This document shows positions 15,549-27,800 of a DNA stretch of 64,000 nt, one piece after another. A program made the position numbers and the translations under genes. The notes below the pieces were generated by a model that had not been told where the DNA came from, searched no databases, and saw nothing but the letters and a program-made list of their open reading frames with translations. Source of the DNA: Kibdelosporangium aridum (GTDB taxonomy: Bacteria; Actinomycetota; Actinomycetes; Mycobacteriales; Pseudonocardiaceae); contig NZ_FWXV01000002.1 in NCBI RefSeq assembly GCF_900176515.1, positions 496,001-560,000 of the forward strand. The letters run 5' to 3'. Position 1 is the first letter of the stretch, and each line of letters opens with the position of its first letter.

Positions 15549-17936
15549 TTACTTGAAGACGCGGACCGTCATCGAAGTGCCCTGCTGGGACTGCACCCTG
15601 ATCTTCACCCCGGCCCCGGCCACCTTCACGCCCGCCGTCGGCTGGTCAGGCGACCAGTACGACTTGGCGTCGTCGAAGAGCGGCTGCGCGGAGCGGCCAC
15701 GGATGTAGCTGGCCCGGCCGGCCGCGTGCAGCGTGATCGAGTCCGACTTCTGCAGCGAGAACGGCGCGTCGTAGCCGGCGATCCGCGGCCGCCACGGCTG
15801 GCCCTGCAGGTTGTAGATCGGCTCCGGGTTGGCGTCGATCGGCAGGATCAGACCCTCGCCCGGGTGGGCGCTGGTGTTGTTGTCCGCCTGCGAAGTGTCC
15901 CAATAGGACACCAGAAGGCCGTCCTGGTACGGGAAGTGCTCGACGTAGTCCGGCTTGTCCGGGAACCCGAAGTTGTACGGGCCGGTCCGCATGTACTGGT
16001 CGAACGACGCGTACGTGCGGTTGGTGGCGATGTAGAAGTGGTCGAACGTCGCGGTCTCGGTACCGGTGGTCTGCTTGAACCCGTTGAGGGTCCAGCCTGC
16101 CGGTGCGCCTTCCGCACCGTCGTCGAGCACGACCGCGCCGTCCACAGTGATCTTGATGTCATCGGCGAAGAAGCCGTCCGGGGCCACACCGCCGTCAGTC
16201 ACGTATCGGAACCGCAGCTTGGCTTGCTTGCCTGCCAACGAGTTCAGCGGCACGTTCACGTCGACCCAGTTAGCCTGCGTGCCGGTCAGCGCCGGGGCGT
16301 TCGCGCCGTCCTTCGGGAACGGCGCACCGTTGACGGTGCCGTCCAACGAAGTCCACGTCGCGCCGCCGTCGGTCGACGCCTGCACGTACAGGTAGTCGAA
16401 GTCCGCTTCGATGTCGTAACGCGCCTTCAACGCGAGCGATGCCGACGTCTTCCCAGTCAGGTCAAGATCCCTGACCATGTTGTTGTCGACGTCGTCGCCC
16501 TTGCCGCTCCAGTACATCTTCGTCCCGGCGAAGGGTTTTCCGTACTCGTTGGTCTTCTGCTTGTCAGGCAGCACAACGACAACGCCTTGCGCCTTGTCCG
16601 TGTTGTACTCGTGCGGACCGAGATCCAGCGTCCGATCCTGGCCTGCCACAACGACTTCGTAGTCCAGCCAGCCCAGCTGCAGTTTGTCCCACGCGGACAG
16701 GTCGTTGGCGCGCGTACCGATCCCCTGGTCACTCGCCGCCGAAACGCGGCTCTGGCCCATCAGCGACCACCAGTTGACGCCGTTCTCTTGCGCGCCACCG
16801 GGTCCAGCGGTGTCGTAGTGGTCCGGCAGACCGAGGTCGTGGCCGTACTCGTGCGCGAAGACGCCGAGGCCGCCGTTCTCCGGCTGGATGGTGTAGTCAC
16901 CGACCCACAGACCGGTGTTGCCGATCTGGGTGCCGCCGCGCTTGTTGCCCGCAGGGCCGTCCGGTGAGCTGGGGTAGGTGTACCAGCGGTGGCTCCAGAT
17001 CGCGTCCTCACCCTGGATCGGGTCGCCGTCGGCCTGGTCACCACCCGAGTGCACGATCTGGAAGTGGTCCAGGTAGCCGTCGGCCTCGTTGAAGTCGCCG
17101 TCGCTGTCGTGGTCGTAACGGTCCCACGTGTCGAACGCCTTGAGCTCCTCGCGGATCTGCTCAGGCGTGGCGCCGGCCGCGACGCGGTTCTCGACCCAGC
17201 GGTTCACCGAGTCACGGATCAGGTCCCAGGTGTTGTTGCAGACGTTGCCCGCGCACGGGAAGCCGTTGGACCGGCCGTAGCGAGCCTCGTTGTAGTCGAC
17301 CTTGACCCAGTCGGTGACCATGCCCTCGACCGAGTACCGGCCCGAGGACTGCTTCTCGTAGAAGGTCTTCAGCGATTCGACTCCGGCGCCCTCGCCGAAG
17401 TACATCTGCTCGAAGTGCTCACGGGAGTAGTCCGGCTGCCAGATCGTGCTGTTGTCCACCGCACGGTTGGGCGCCGGGATCTCGTTGTGGAGTGGGCCGT
17501 CGAACTTGGTCGGGCCGGGGATCGCCGGTGCGATGTCCACGTCCGGGTACCGCGGATCGCGTTGGTTGCCGAACTCGGCGAGGACCACGAAGATCTTGTC
17601 GGTCTTCTCCCTGCCCAGTTCCACGTACTGGTCGACGCGCTGCTGCGGCTGACCGCCCCGCGCCGCGTCGGCGGGCTTGTCACCGACCTTGGCGACCGTG
17701 CTGGCGCCGCGCTTCTCCACCTTGGTCTCGCCGGAGAGAACCTCGGCGAGCGCTTCCTGGCGAAGGGCGCGGCGCTTCTCCTCGTATTTGTTCGGCAGGT
17801 CGTGGTCGTCGGGCGCGCCGTACTCGATCCCCGGGTTCGTCACGCTGGGTGCGGCCACCGCGGGAGCGGATAACGCGCTGACGCCCAGGCCGACCAGCGC
17901 TAACAGCGCCAAGCCAGCGGAACTTCTTCGATGCAC
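15549..17936 (-). CDS. Secreted M6-family metalloprotease, immune inhibitor A-like
   Basis: 795 residues. A signal peptide ends near residue 28 (APAVA). A propeptide-like charged region follows, then the peptidase domain with the zinc motif HEYGHDLGLPDHYD (His362, His366, Asp372 region). The C-terminal part contains beta-sandwich sequence of the kind found in InhA proteins (WTSLDGTVNG, FFADDIKITVDG). M6 proteases degrade host or environmental proteins and antimicrobial peptides. The single gene is flanked by a terminator and by an upstream region with long direct repeats. Confidence 0.95.
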   Translation of the reverse strand: MHRRSSAGLALLALVGLGVSALSAPAVAAPSVTNPGIEYGAPDDHDLPNKYEEKRRALRQEALAEVLSGETKVEKRGASTVAKVGDKPADAARGGQPQQRVDQYVELGREKTDKIFVVLAEFGNQRDPRYPDVDIAPAIPGPTKFDGPLHNEIPAPNRAVDNSTIWQPDYSREHFEQMYFGEGAGVESLKTFYEKQSSGRYSVEGMVTDWVKVDYNEARYGRSNGFPCAGNVCNNTWDLIRDSVNRWVENRVAAGATPEQIREELKAFDTWDRYDHDSDGDFNEADGYLDHFQIVHSGGDQADGDPIQGEDAIWSHRWYTYPSSPDGPAGNKRGGTQIGNTGLWVGDYTIQPENGGLGVFAHEYGHDLGLPDHYDTAGPGGAQENGVNWWSLMGQSRVSAASDQGIGTRANDLSAWDKLQLGWLDYEVVVAGQDRTLDLGPHEYNTDKAQGVVVVLPDKQKTNEYGKPFAGTKMYWSGKGDDVDNNMVRDLDLTGKTSASLALKARYDIEADFDYLYVQASTDGGATWTSLDGTVNGAPFPKDGANAPALTGTQANWVDVNVPLNSLAGKQAKLRFRYVTDGGVAPDGFFADDIKITVDGAVVLDDGAEGAPAGWTLNGFKQTTGTETATFDHFYIATNRTYASFDQYMRTGPYNFGFPDKPDYVEHFPYQDGLLVSYWDTSQADNNTSAHPGEGLILPIDANPEPIYNLQGQPWRPRIAGYDAPFSLQKSDSITLHAAGRASYIRGRSAQPLFDDAKSYWSPDQPTAGVKVAGAGVKIRVQSQQGTSMTVRVFK

Positions 17937-18002
17937 TTGCCCTCCCGTGCACTGAACGCCGGAGAGTGATCGCTCTCCAGCCGCAGATGAACGGGCCGAC
18001 AG

Positions 18003-18054
18003 TACGTATTAACTCTATGGACTGAAATACGCCATACGTAGGGTTAACGCTATG
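18003..18054 (-). promoter_or_regulatory. Direct repeats upstream of the InhA-like protease
   Basis: Two related blocks, TACGTA-TTAAC-CTATG type, lie at 18003-18019 and 18035-18054 (TTAACTCTATG and TTAACGCTATG cores, 35 bp apart). The stretch is AT-rich and lies 67-118 bp upstream of the protease start. Tandem direct repeats here suggest a transcription-factor operator controlling the protease. Confidence 0.45.
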
Positions 18055-18067
18055 AGTTCATAAGTCG

Positions 18068-18085
18068 CTTGATCAGCTGATCAAG
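18068..18085. other. Perfect 18-bp palindrome at the end of the 18081 gene
   Basis: CTTGATCAGCTGATCAAG is self-complementary over 18 bp and spans the stop codon of the membrane-protein gene. It may act as a stem that ends that transcript or as a protein-binding site. No T-tract is seen. Confidence 0.5.
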
Positions 18086-18428
18086 CCCAGAACACGGCGA
18101 GTCCGACGTTGAGCACGACCAGGCCGCCGAGGGTCGGGCTGAACCACTTCGGCGCCTTGTCCTTGGTGACGTAGAGCACCGCCAGCACGCCGATCACCAC
18201 GAGCACGAGCAGCTTGATGCCCAGCTTCATGTGGTTGTAGTCCTGGTTGGTCAGCGGCGCGAGCAGCATCAGCGCGAGCCCAGTCACCAGCTGCACCCCG
18301 GCACCGTGCAGCCAGCCCTTGTTCACCGGCGCGTCCTTACCGGCTTTGAGCTGCAGCATCAGCGTGCCGATCAGCATCGCCATACCGAGCAGGTGCAGGA
18401 ACACGAGCAGATGCCGGACGAACTCCAC
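18081..18428 (-). CDS. Small four-helix membrane protein
   Basis: 115 residues from the GTG at 18428, chosen for AGGGAG eight bases upstream; an in-frame ATG 11 codons earlier lacks a ribosome site. Four hydrophobic segments are seen (about 5-27, 40-58, 65-85, 93-113). The first contains HLLVFLHLLGMAMLIGTL, as in small actinobacterial integral membrane proteins. The function is unknown. Confidence 0.8.
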   Translation of the reverse strand: MEFVRHLLVFLHLLGMAMLIGTLMLQLKAGKDAPVNKGWLHGAGVQLVTGLALMLLAPLTNQDYNHMKLGIKLLVLVVIGVLAVLYVTKDKAPKWFSPTLGGLVVLNVGLAVFWA

Positions 18429-18563
18429 GGGTTTCTCCCTGTGTGGTGGGCAGCGGTGCAAACAGCCTGAACGGCATTATTCGCCCATTACCGAACGCGA
18501 CATCCCACGACCCTAGTCCTGCCCCGCCGCCCGACATCACGATCGAGTGACTAGCCTGCAGGT

Positions 18564-19916
18564 GTGCCTGAACGAGCTCGGCAACTGGCCCGCGTACTGA
18601 ATCTGTCTCTCAGCATCGCCGCCGCCGTCACGTTCGCCGCGGTACCTGCCACGGCGAACGCACAACCGACCTCTCCCAGCACCTCGACGCGAGGGTCGAC
18701 GGCGACATCACCCAAGAACTCGACGCCCAAGTCATCGGGGTCCACCACGCCCTCGAGGCAACCGTCCGACGGCCCGACGGCGTCCAGCTGCACGGCCAAA
18801 GCCGTGCCGCCGCCCGCCAACGAGGGCAACGGCGACCAGCTGCCGCCGCTTGACCTGCCCAAGGACCCGATCGGCGGCGCCCGCATGGGCGACTGCGGTG
18901 TCGTCCTGCCGCCGAACGCCACCCTGCCGCCGGACGGCCTGACCGCCGATTCGTGGCTGATCGCCGACCAGGCGACCGGCGACGTGCTCGCCAGTTATGC
19001 ACCGCATGCCCGGCAGCGGCCAGCCGGAACCATCAAAGTTCTGCTCGCGATGGTCGCCCTCAAGGAGATCCCGGCCGACAAGGTCATCGTCGGCACCCGG
19101 GAGGACACCCGCCAGCCGGGTACCAAGGTCGGCATCATCGCGGACGGCAAATACGCCGCGGGCGACCTGATCCGTGCGCTGATCGTCATGCCCGCGGCCG
19201 ACGCGGCCAACGCGCTGGCGCGTGAACTCGGTGGCGCCGACGAAGCGGCACAGAAGATGAACAACCTGGCCCGTGAGCTCAAGGCGCTCGACACCCGGGT
19301 GGTCAACCCGAACGGCAACGACGTGCCTGGCCAGAGCACCTCGGCGTTCGACACCGCGCTGATCTACCGCGAAGCGATGCGGATCCCCGAGTTCGCCGAC
19401 GCGACCGGGTCCAAGCGGGTGCAGATCAAGCCGCAGGGCAACCGGAACACCACGATCACCCGCAACAACGACAACAAGCTGCTGAACACCTTCAAGGGCG
19501 CGACCGGCGGCAAGGCGGGCACCACCAACGCCGCGCAGAACGTCTTCGTCGGCAGCGCCGAGCGGGACGGCAGGCACCTGATCGTGTCGGTGATGCGGTC
19601 GCAGAGCGAACCGTTCCCGCAGGCGGCTTCCTTGCTGGACTACGGTTTCACGCTCGCCGCGGCGCGGGTCCAGCCGATCGGCAAGCTGGCAGGCGCGATC
19701 GACCAGCCGTCGCCAGCCCCGCAGGACACCCCGAGCAGCGCCGAGAACGAGACGACCACGCTGGCCAGTTCCAACACGGTGGCACGGTCCGCGTTCGGCA
19801 CCGCAGGCCTGCCGATCACCATCCTGGCGGGCCTGGTCGTGCTCGCCGGCCTCGTGATGACGGCTCGCCGCAAGATGGCCAGGGCAAAGAGGTTGCGGGC
19901 ACAACAGGCCCGGTGA
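18564..19916 (+). CDS. DacB-like (S11) D,D-carboxypeptidase homologue lacking catalytic residues
   Basis: 450 residues, GTG start. A signal peptide (to about 33) is followed by a long Ser/Thr/Pro linker, the S11 transpeptidase fold (about 125-360) and a C-terminal membrane helix (about 415-435) with a basic tail. The overall match to D-alanyl-D-alanine carboxypeptidase is clear. However, the SxxK motif reads GTIK (Gly155), SxN reads AAD (211-213) and KTG reads KAG (317-319). All three signature motifs are altered, so it is probably a pseudoenzyme that still binds peptidoglycan or a partner. It lies 33 bp upstream of an active paralogue. Confidence 0.88.
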   Translation: MPERARQLARVLNLSLSIAAAVTFAAVPATANAQPTSPSTSTRGSTATSPKNSTPKSSGSTTPSRQPSDGPTASSCTAKAVPPPANEGNGDQLPPLDLPKDPIGGARMGDCGVVLPPNATLPPDGLTADSWLIADQATGDVLASYAPHARQRPAGTIKVLLAMVALKEIPADKVIVGTREDTRQPGTKVGIIADGKYAAGDLIRALIVMPAADAANALARELGGADEAAQKMNNLARELKALDTRVVNPNGNDVPGQSTSAFDTALIYREAMRIPEFADATGSKRVQIKPQGNRNTTITRNNDNKLLNTFKGATGGKAGTTNAAQNVFVGSAERDGRHLIVSVMRSQSEPFPQAASLLDYGFTLAAARVQPIGKLAGAIDQPSPAPQDTPSSAENETTTLASSNTVARSAFGTAGLPITILAGLVVLAGLVMTARRKMARAKRLRAQQAR

Positions 19917-19949
19917 CTTGACTTCGGTATTACGCCCTAACCTGGGTTC

Positions 19950-21254
19950 GTGGTCCTGACGTCACGGCGACTGTTCGCTGTCCTGCTCGCCTCGCTGTGC
20001 CTGTTCGCCTGCGCGAGCCTCACGGCGAGCGCGCAGCCCGACGGCTCGTGCCCGCACAAGACGGCCCCGCCACCGCCGGTGGACACTTCGGAGAACCCGA
20101 AGCCTGGCCAGAAGGCGCCCGCGCCGCCACCCGTGCCCGCCAAGCCCGCGGGCGGCGAGCGGATGGGCGAATGCGGTGTGGTGGCGCCGCCCGGAGCGCC
20201 CGCGCTGCCTGCGGACGTGACCACCGCGTCGTGGCTGCTGGCGGATTTGGACAGCGGTGACGTGATCGCCGCGAAGGACCCGCATGCCCGGCAGCGCCCA
20301 GCGTCGGTGATCAAGGTCCTGCTCGCCATCGTGGTGATGGACGAGCTGGACATGACGAAGGTTGTCGAGGGCACGCAGGAAGACGCCAACCAACCGGGCA
20401 CCAAGGTCGGTATGGGCCCTGGCGGCCAGTACACCGTCAACCAGTTGTTCCTCGCTCTGCTGATGCATTCGGCCAACGACTCGGCGCACGCGTTGGCGAT
20501 GCAGTTGGGTGGCGTCGAGCAGACAGTGGCGAAGATGAACGCCCTGGCCAAGAAGCTCGGCGCGTCGGACACACAGGTCGCGACTCCGTCCGGGCTGGAC
20601 GGGCCGGGGATGATGACGTCGGCCTACGACATGGCGTTGTTCTACCGCGAAGCCATGAAGAAGCCGGAGTTCACCAAGGCGGTCACCACCAAGCAGATCG
20701 ACTGGCCGGGCTACGGCACCAAACCGGGCTTCAAAGTCAACAACGACAACCGCCTGCTCGGCAGGTACGCGGGATTCATCGGCGGCAAAACGGGTTTCAC
20801 CGACGACGCCAGGCACACGTACATCGGCGGCGCCGAGCAGAAAGGCCGCAAGCTCGTGGCCGTGCTGCTGCGCGGCGAGCAGCAGCCGGTGCGGATCACC
20901 GATCAGGCGGCGAAGCTGCTGACGTGGGGCTTTGACGTGGCAGCCAAGAAGATCCCTGGGGTCGGCACGCTCAACGCCCCGCCGCAGCCGGAGCCCTCGA
21001 GCAGCGACGCAGCCGACGCGCAGACCAGCGGCGGCGCGCCGGGTGCGACGGCGTCGGGCCCAATCGACAACAACAGGGGCGTGCTGCCCACGGCGGCGAT
21101 GTCGATCGCCGGCGTCACGATCCTGGGGTTCTTGATCTGGCGGATTCGACTGCGCTACGCCCGTCGGGCTGTGCCTGCTGGTGTTCCGGCTGAGACGGAT
21201 CTGGATCAGACTGTTCAGCTTGATCGGATCGACCGGCTGTTCCGGGAGGATTAG
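19950..21254 (+). CDS. dacB: D-alanyl-D-alanine carboxypeptidase (S11), membrane-anchored
   Basis: 434 residues, GTG start at 19950. A signal sequence is followed by a Pro-rich linker, the S11 domain and a C-terminal membrane anchor (about 375-393). The active-site motifs are intact: Ser119-V-I-Lys122, Ser174-A-N176 and Lys280-T-G282. The enzyme trims the terminal D-Ala of peptidoglycan pentapeptides outside the membrane. It is the working member of a tandem pair with the 18564 gene. Its last 140 bp overlap the convergent yihY-like gene. Confidence 0.93.
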   Translation: MVLTSRRLFAVLLASLCLFACASLTASAQPDGSCPHKTAPPPPVDTSENPKPGQKAPAPPPVPAKPAGGERMGECGVVAPPGAPALPADVTTASWLLADLDSGDVIAAKDPHARQRPASVIKVLLAIVVMDELDMTKVVEGTQEDANQPGTKVGMGPGGQYTVNQLFLALLMHSANDSAHALAMQLGGVEQTVAKMNALAKKLGASDTQVATPSGLDGPGMMTSAYDMALFYREAMKKPEFTKAVTTKQIDWPGYGTKPGFKVNNDNRLLGRYAGFIGGKTGFTDDARHTYIGGAEQKGRKLVAVLLRGEQQPVRITDQAAKLLTWGFDVAAKKIPGVGTLNAPPQPEPSSSDAADAQTSGGAPGATASGPIDNNRGVLPTAAMSIAGVTILGFLIWRIRLRYARRAVPAGVPAETDLDQTVQLDRIDRLFRED

Positions 21255-22092
21255 CCGTCGCCGTCCACGCGGTGATGAACAGCAGGAACCGGGCGACCAG
21301 GTTGGCGAACACGAGCAGACCGATCACCGGGCCGAAAATGGCTCCGGTCGGCGAACTCGTGACCGCGGTCAGGTAGATGGCACCGAGCTGTTTGAGGATC
21401 TCGAAGCCGATCGCGGCGGCCAACGCGCCTTTGACCGCACTGCGGACATTGACCTTTTCCCGTGGCAGCCGCGTGAGCACCCAGAGGAAAACCAGCCAGT
21501 TCGCGATGACCGACAGCACCAAAGCCGCCAGGAACAACAGGAATCGCGCCCACCCGGCGTCCTCGAGGCCGACCAGGCGCAACAGCAGGTTCCCCAGCCC
21601 GGTCCCGACCGCGGTCAAACCGAACGAGATGACCAGGGCAAGACCGAGGCTGACCAACGCGGCCAAGTCCTTGAGCGTGGTGGAGACCAGCGGCAACTGT
21701 TTGCGTTCATGGCCCCATTGCGCCGTCAGCGCGTCCCGCAGGTTGGTCATCCACCCGACGCCGGAGTACAGCGCGGCCAGCAGACCGAGGATTCCGACCG
21801 TGCCCTTGGAATCCAGTGCGGTCGTGACGACCTCGTTGATGGTGTTGCCGAGGGTGCCGGGAACGGCCTTGGTGATGCCGTCCTTGAGCTGCGCGAGCAA
21901 CTCCGGCTGCGCGGCGAGAATGAACCCGGCCACCGCGAACGCGATCATCAGCAGCGGGAACAGCGACAGCACGCTGAAGTACGTGATGGCCGCGGCGAAC
22001 TGGTTACCGTAACGCTCGGAAAAAGCGTCGTTGGCCTGGATCAAATGGTCGAGCCAACGCCACTTCCTGCGGTAATCATCCAGCTTTCCCAC
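21115..22092 (-). CDS. YihY/BrkB-family inner membrane protein
   Basis: 325 residues with six hydrophobic segments between about 38 and 270, typical for YihY (often mislabelled ribonuclease BN). The N-terminal signature AFSERYGNQFAAAITYFSVLSLFPLLM and the middle YSGVGWMTNLRDALTAQWG fit the family. The last 45 residues are hydrophilic, Gln/Pro/Ser-rich and encoded antisense to the end of dacB. Such a tail is common in actinobacterial members. The transported substrate is unknown. It is 44 bp upstream of trpS on the same strand. Confidence 0.92.
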   Translation of the reverse strand: MGKLDDYRRKWRWLDHLIQANDAFSERYGNQFAAAITYFSVLSLFPLLMIAFAVAGFILAAQPELLAQLKDGITKAVPGTLGNTINEVVTTALDSKGTVGILGLLAALYSGVGWMTNLRDALTAQWGHERKQLPLVSTTLKDLAALVSLGLALVISFGLTAVGTGLGNLLLRLVGLEDAGWARFLLFLAALVLSVIANWLVFLWVLTRLPREKVNVRSAVKGALAAAIGFEILKQLGAIYLTAVTSSPTGAIFGPVIGLLVFANLVARFLLFITAWTATANPPGTAGRSDQAEQSDPDPSQPEHQQAQPDGRSAVESARSRTPGS

Positions 22093-22136
22093 ATATCGAC
22101 GCTAAGACCGCCGCGCCGGGTTCGCATGATGAAACG

Positions 22137-23156
<1,020 letters not shown>

Positions 23157-23183
23157 CTATTCAACCCACGGTGTGGGCCAACT

Positions 23184-23483
23184 TCAGGAGGTCGGGGCGG
23201 GTTGCGGTGCGGGCTCCGGCTCGGCCACCACGATGGGCTGCGCCTCGGTGGTCTCGGCCGCCACGGCCTTGTCCTTCGCGGACTTGCGCATGAAGCGCCA
23301 CAGGCCGAGCAGCATGCCGGTCAGGCCGACTGCTGCCACGGCGATGCCAACCGGTCCGGCGACGTTGACGGGCATCGCGTTCGTGCTGTCCTGAGCGAAT
23401 GCCATCCCGGCGGGCGCGACCATGAAAAGGGCCACGAAAGACACAGTCACCAGGGAACGGGTCCTAGCCACCCGGTCACGCAC
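23184..23483 (-). CDS. Small secreted or membrane protein of unknown function
   Basis: 99 residues, GTG start. An N-terminal signal-like stretch (about 10-30, ending AFAQ) and a second hydrophobic helix (about 40-62) are followed by a basic patch (RFMRKSAKDK) and an acidic Pro/Glu/Ala tail. The topology suggests a membrane-anchored protein with a cytosolic tail. It lies 36 bp upstream of trpS, possibly co-transcribed. No family is recognised. Confidence 0.7.
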   Translation of the reverse strand: MRDRVARTRSLVTVSFVALFMVAPAGMAFAQDSTNAMPVNVAGPVGIAVAAVGLTGMLLGLWRFMRKSAKDKAVAAETTEAQPIVVAEPEPAPQPAPTS

Positions 23484-23659
23484 TGGTTCGCCTCCTGCGA
23501 CACAAACCGACCTGGCATCCCCCGATCGAGGGACACGGTTGTCTACCGAGCCAAGAAAAAGCTACCGAGCGTGTCAAGCGTGGCCGCCGGACACCGGTCT
23601 TACGGCGCAGAAGGCTATCGCCCGTTCGGTCACAGGTCGGTCTCGGGGTGTCGATCAAG

Positions 23660-23687
23660 ACCCGCCGCGTCCGGGGACGCGGCGGGT
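23660..23687 (-). terminator. Hairpin after fbiC
   Basis: A 12-13 bp GC-rich stem (23660-23672 with 23675-23687) lies eight bases past the fbiC stop on the minus strand. There is no strong T-tract, which is common for actinobacterial terminators. Confidence 0.6.
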
Positions 23688-23694
23688 ACCTGCG

Positions 23695-26226
<2,532 letters not shown>

Positions 26227-26249
26227 CGAACTAGCCTAGGCGAATCACG

Positions 26250-26400
26250 TACAATGAGGTCATGCGAAAGATTGTGTCGAACATGATGCGGCCCTTCCCG
26301 GGCCCCGTCAGCGTGCACTGATCTCGCACCAAGGTACCCGGTCGTCAACCGGGTGCCGTCAAGTCCCCGCTGATGACCGGTTCGTCTGAAGCAGGAGGAC
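26250..26400 (+). promoter_or_regulatory. metG leader region with promoter and alternative hairpins
   Basis: TACAAT at 26250-26255 is a good -10 element, with the leader ORF ATG only seven bases later. After the leader ORF, GGTACCCGGT (26333-26342) and ACCGGGTGCC (26348-26357) form a 10-bp stem with one G-U pair and a five-base loop. CCGGTT at 26377-26382 can instead pair with AACCGG at 26347-26352, opening that stem. Mutually exclusive stems between a short ORF and the AGGAGGA ribosome site of metG suggest attenuation-type control. Confidence 0.45.
26262..26321 (+). CDS. Putative 19-residue leader peptide of metG
   Basis: An ORF from ATG 26262 to TGA 26319-26321 encodes a 19-residue peptide with Met at positions 1, 8 and 9 (a tandem Met-Met pair), then Pro/Gly-rich residues. 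It starts about seven bases after a -10 element, so it is probably leaderless. A leader with paired Met codons ahead of the gene for methionyl-tRNA synthetase would fit ribosome-stalling control by charged tRNA-Met. A chance ORF of this size is also possible. Confidence 0.4.
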   Translation: MRKIVSNMMRPFPGPVSVH

Positions 26401-26408
26401 AGACACCA

Positions 26409-27800
26409 ATGAGCTTCTACGTCGCCACTTCGATCGCGTACGTCAACGCCGAACCACACATCGGGTACGCCCTGGAGTTAGTCCAGGCAGACGTCCTCGC
26501 CCGGCACCGCCGACTACGTGGCGAGCAGGTCAGGTTCCAGACCGGCACGGACGACAACGCGTTCAAGAACGTCACCGCGGCCCGCGCGGCCGGGGTCGAT
26601 GTGCACGAGTTCGTCAAAGGGAACGCCGCACGGTTCGCGGCCCTGCGCGAGCCGCTGGAGCTGTCGTACGACGACTTCGTCAGCACCAGTTCCGATCCGC
26701 GGCACCTCGCGGGCGTCGAGAAACTGTGGCGCGCTTCCGCCGAAAAGGGCGATTTCTACCGCAAGTCCTACACCGGCTACTACTGCTCGGGCTGTGAAGC
26801 GTTCGTCACCGAGCCCTACTGCCCCGAGCACGGCACCAAGGCCGAGATCGTCACCGAGGAGAACTGGTTCTTCCGGCTGTCCAAGTACGCCGATGCAATC
26901 CTGCACGCGCTGGAGCACGAGATCCGGATCGAGCCGAAAGCACGCCGCAACGAGGTGCTTTCCTTTGTCCGGTCGGGGTTGTCGGACATCAGCGTGTCCC
27001 GTCCGGCGGCCCGGTCGAACGGCTGGGGCATCCCGGTGCCGGACGACCCGTCGCAGGTGATCTACGTCTGGTGGGACGCCCTGGCCAACTACGTCACAAC
27101 CCTGGCCGACTCGTTCGACCAGTGGTGGCGGGACGGCGAACAGGTGCACGTGATCGGCAAGGGAATCATCCGGTTCCACGCGGTCTACTGGCCCGCGTTG
27201 CTGCTGTCGGCAGGTTTGCCGCTGCCGAAGACGATTTTCGTGCACGAGTACCTGACCTCGCACGGCGCCAAGATCTCGAAGAGCTCCGGCGTCCGAGTGT
27301 CCCCTGTGGACCTGATCGACAAGTACGGCGTCGACGCGGTGCGCTGGTGGCTGCTGCGCGAACCGGCCAAACTCGGCGATACGGACTTCACCGAGGAACG
27401 ACTGGTCGACCGCTTCGACAGCGACTTGGCCAACGGCGTCGGCAACCTGTTCAACCGGGTCCGCGGCCTCGCCGGCGGGTCCATCCCAGAAGGCCCGGCG
27501 ATCGAGCTCGCATCCACAGTGGACGCAGCACTGCGCGATTTCGACTTCAGGGCAGCGACAGCGGCGATCGTGGCCGCGGTCGACGAGACAAACCGGTTGA
27601 TCGAGACGACCCGGCCGTGGGAACTGTCCGGGACTGAACGGGAAGAAGTCCTCGCGAGGCTGGGCGGCGCGTGCCGGACGATCGCGCACGAACTGTCACC
27701 GTTCCTGCCGTCAGGCGCGAACCGAGTGCTCAACGCCTCACGGGCATTTCCCCGTTTGGCCGATAAGAAGGAGACCGCTCAGGCATCATCGGCCACATGA
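26409..27800 (+). CDS. metG: Methionyl-tRNA synthetase
   Basis: The ATG at 26409 (AGGAGGA ten bases upstream) gives 463 residues. HIGH-type motif: EPHIGYALE near residue 17. The Zn-knuckle region CSGCEAFVTEPYCPEHG is present. The KMSKS loop reads KISKS (about 297-301). It ends soon after the anticodon-binding domain, without the C-terminal dimer domain of E. coli MetG; shorter forms are usual in actinobacteria. A second, more conventional metG may exist elsewhere in the genome and cannot be judged here. It overlaps the next gene by ATGA. Confidence 0.92.
   Translation: MSFYVATSIAYVNAEPHIGYALELVQADVLARHRRLRGEQVRFQTGTDDNAFKNVTAARAAGVDVHEFVKGNAARFAALREPLELSYDDFVSTSSDPRHLAGVEKLWRASAEKGDFYRKSYTGYYCSGCEAFVTEPYCPEHGTKAEIVTEENWFFRLSKYADAILHALEHEIRIEPKARRNEVLSFVRSGLSDISVSRPAARSNGWGIPVPDDPSQVIYVWWDALANYVTTLADSFDQWWRDGEQVHVIGKGIIRFHAVYWPALLLSAGLPLPKTIFVHEYLTSHGAKISKSSGVRVSPVDLIDKYGVDAVRWWLLREPAKLGDTDFTEERLVDRFDSDLANGVGNLFNRVRGLAGGSIPEGPAIELASTVDAALRDFDFRAATAAIVAAVDETNRLIETTRPWELSGTEREEVLARLGGACRTIAHELSPFLPSGANRVLNASRAFPRLADKKETAQASSAT

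Noticed and set aside
15003..16967. 654-codon + strand frame across the trypsin and InhA genes
   Set aside because: It crosses the gap and terminator between two clear genes on the opposite strand and has no domain.
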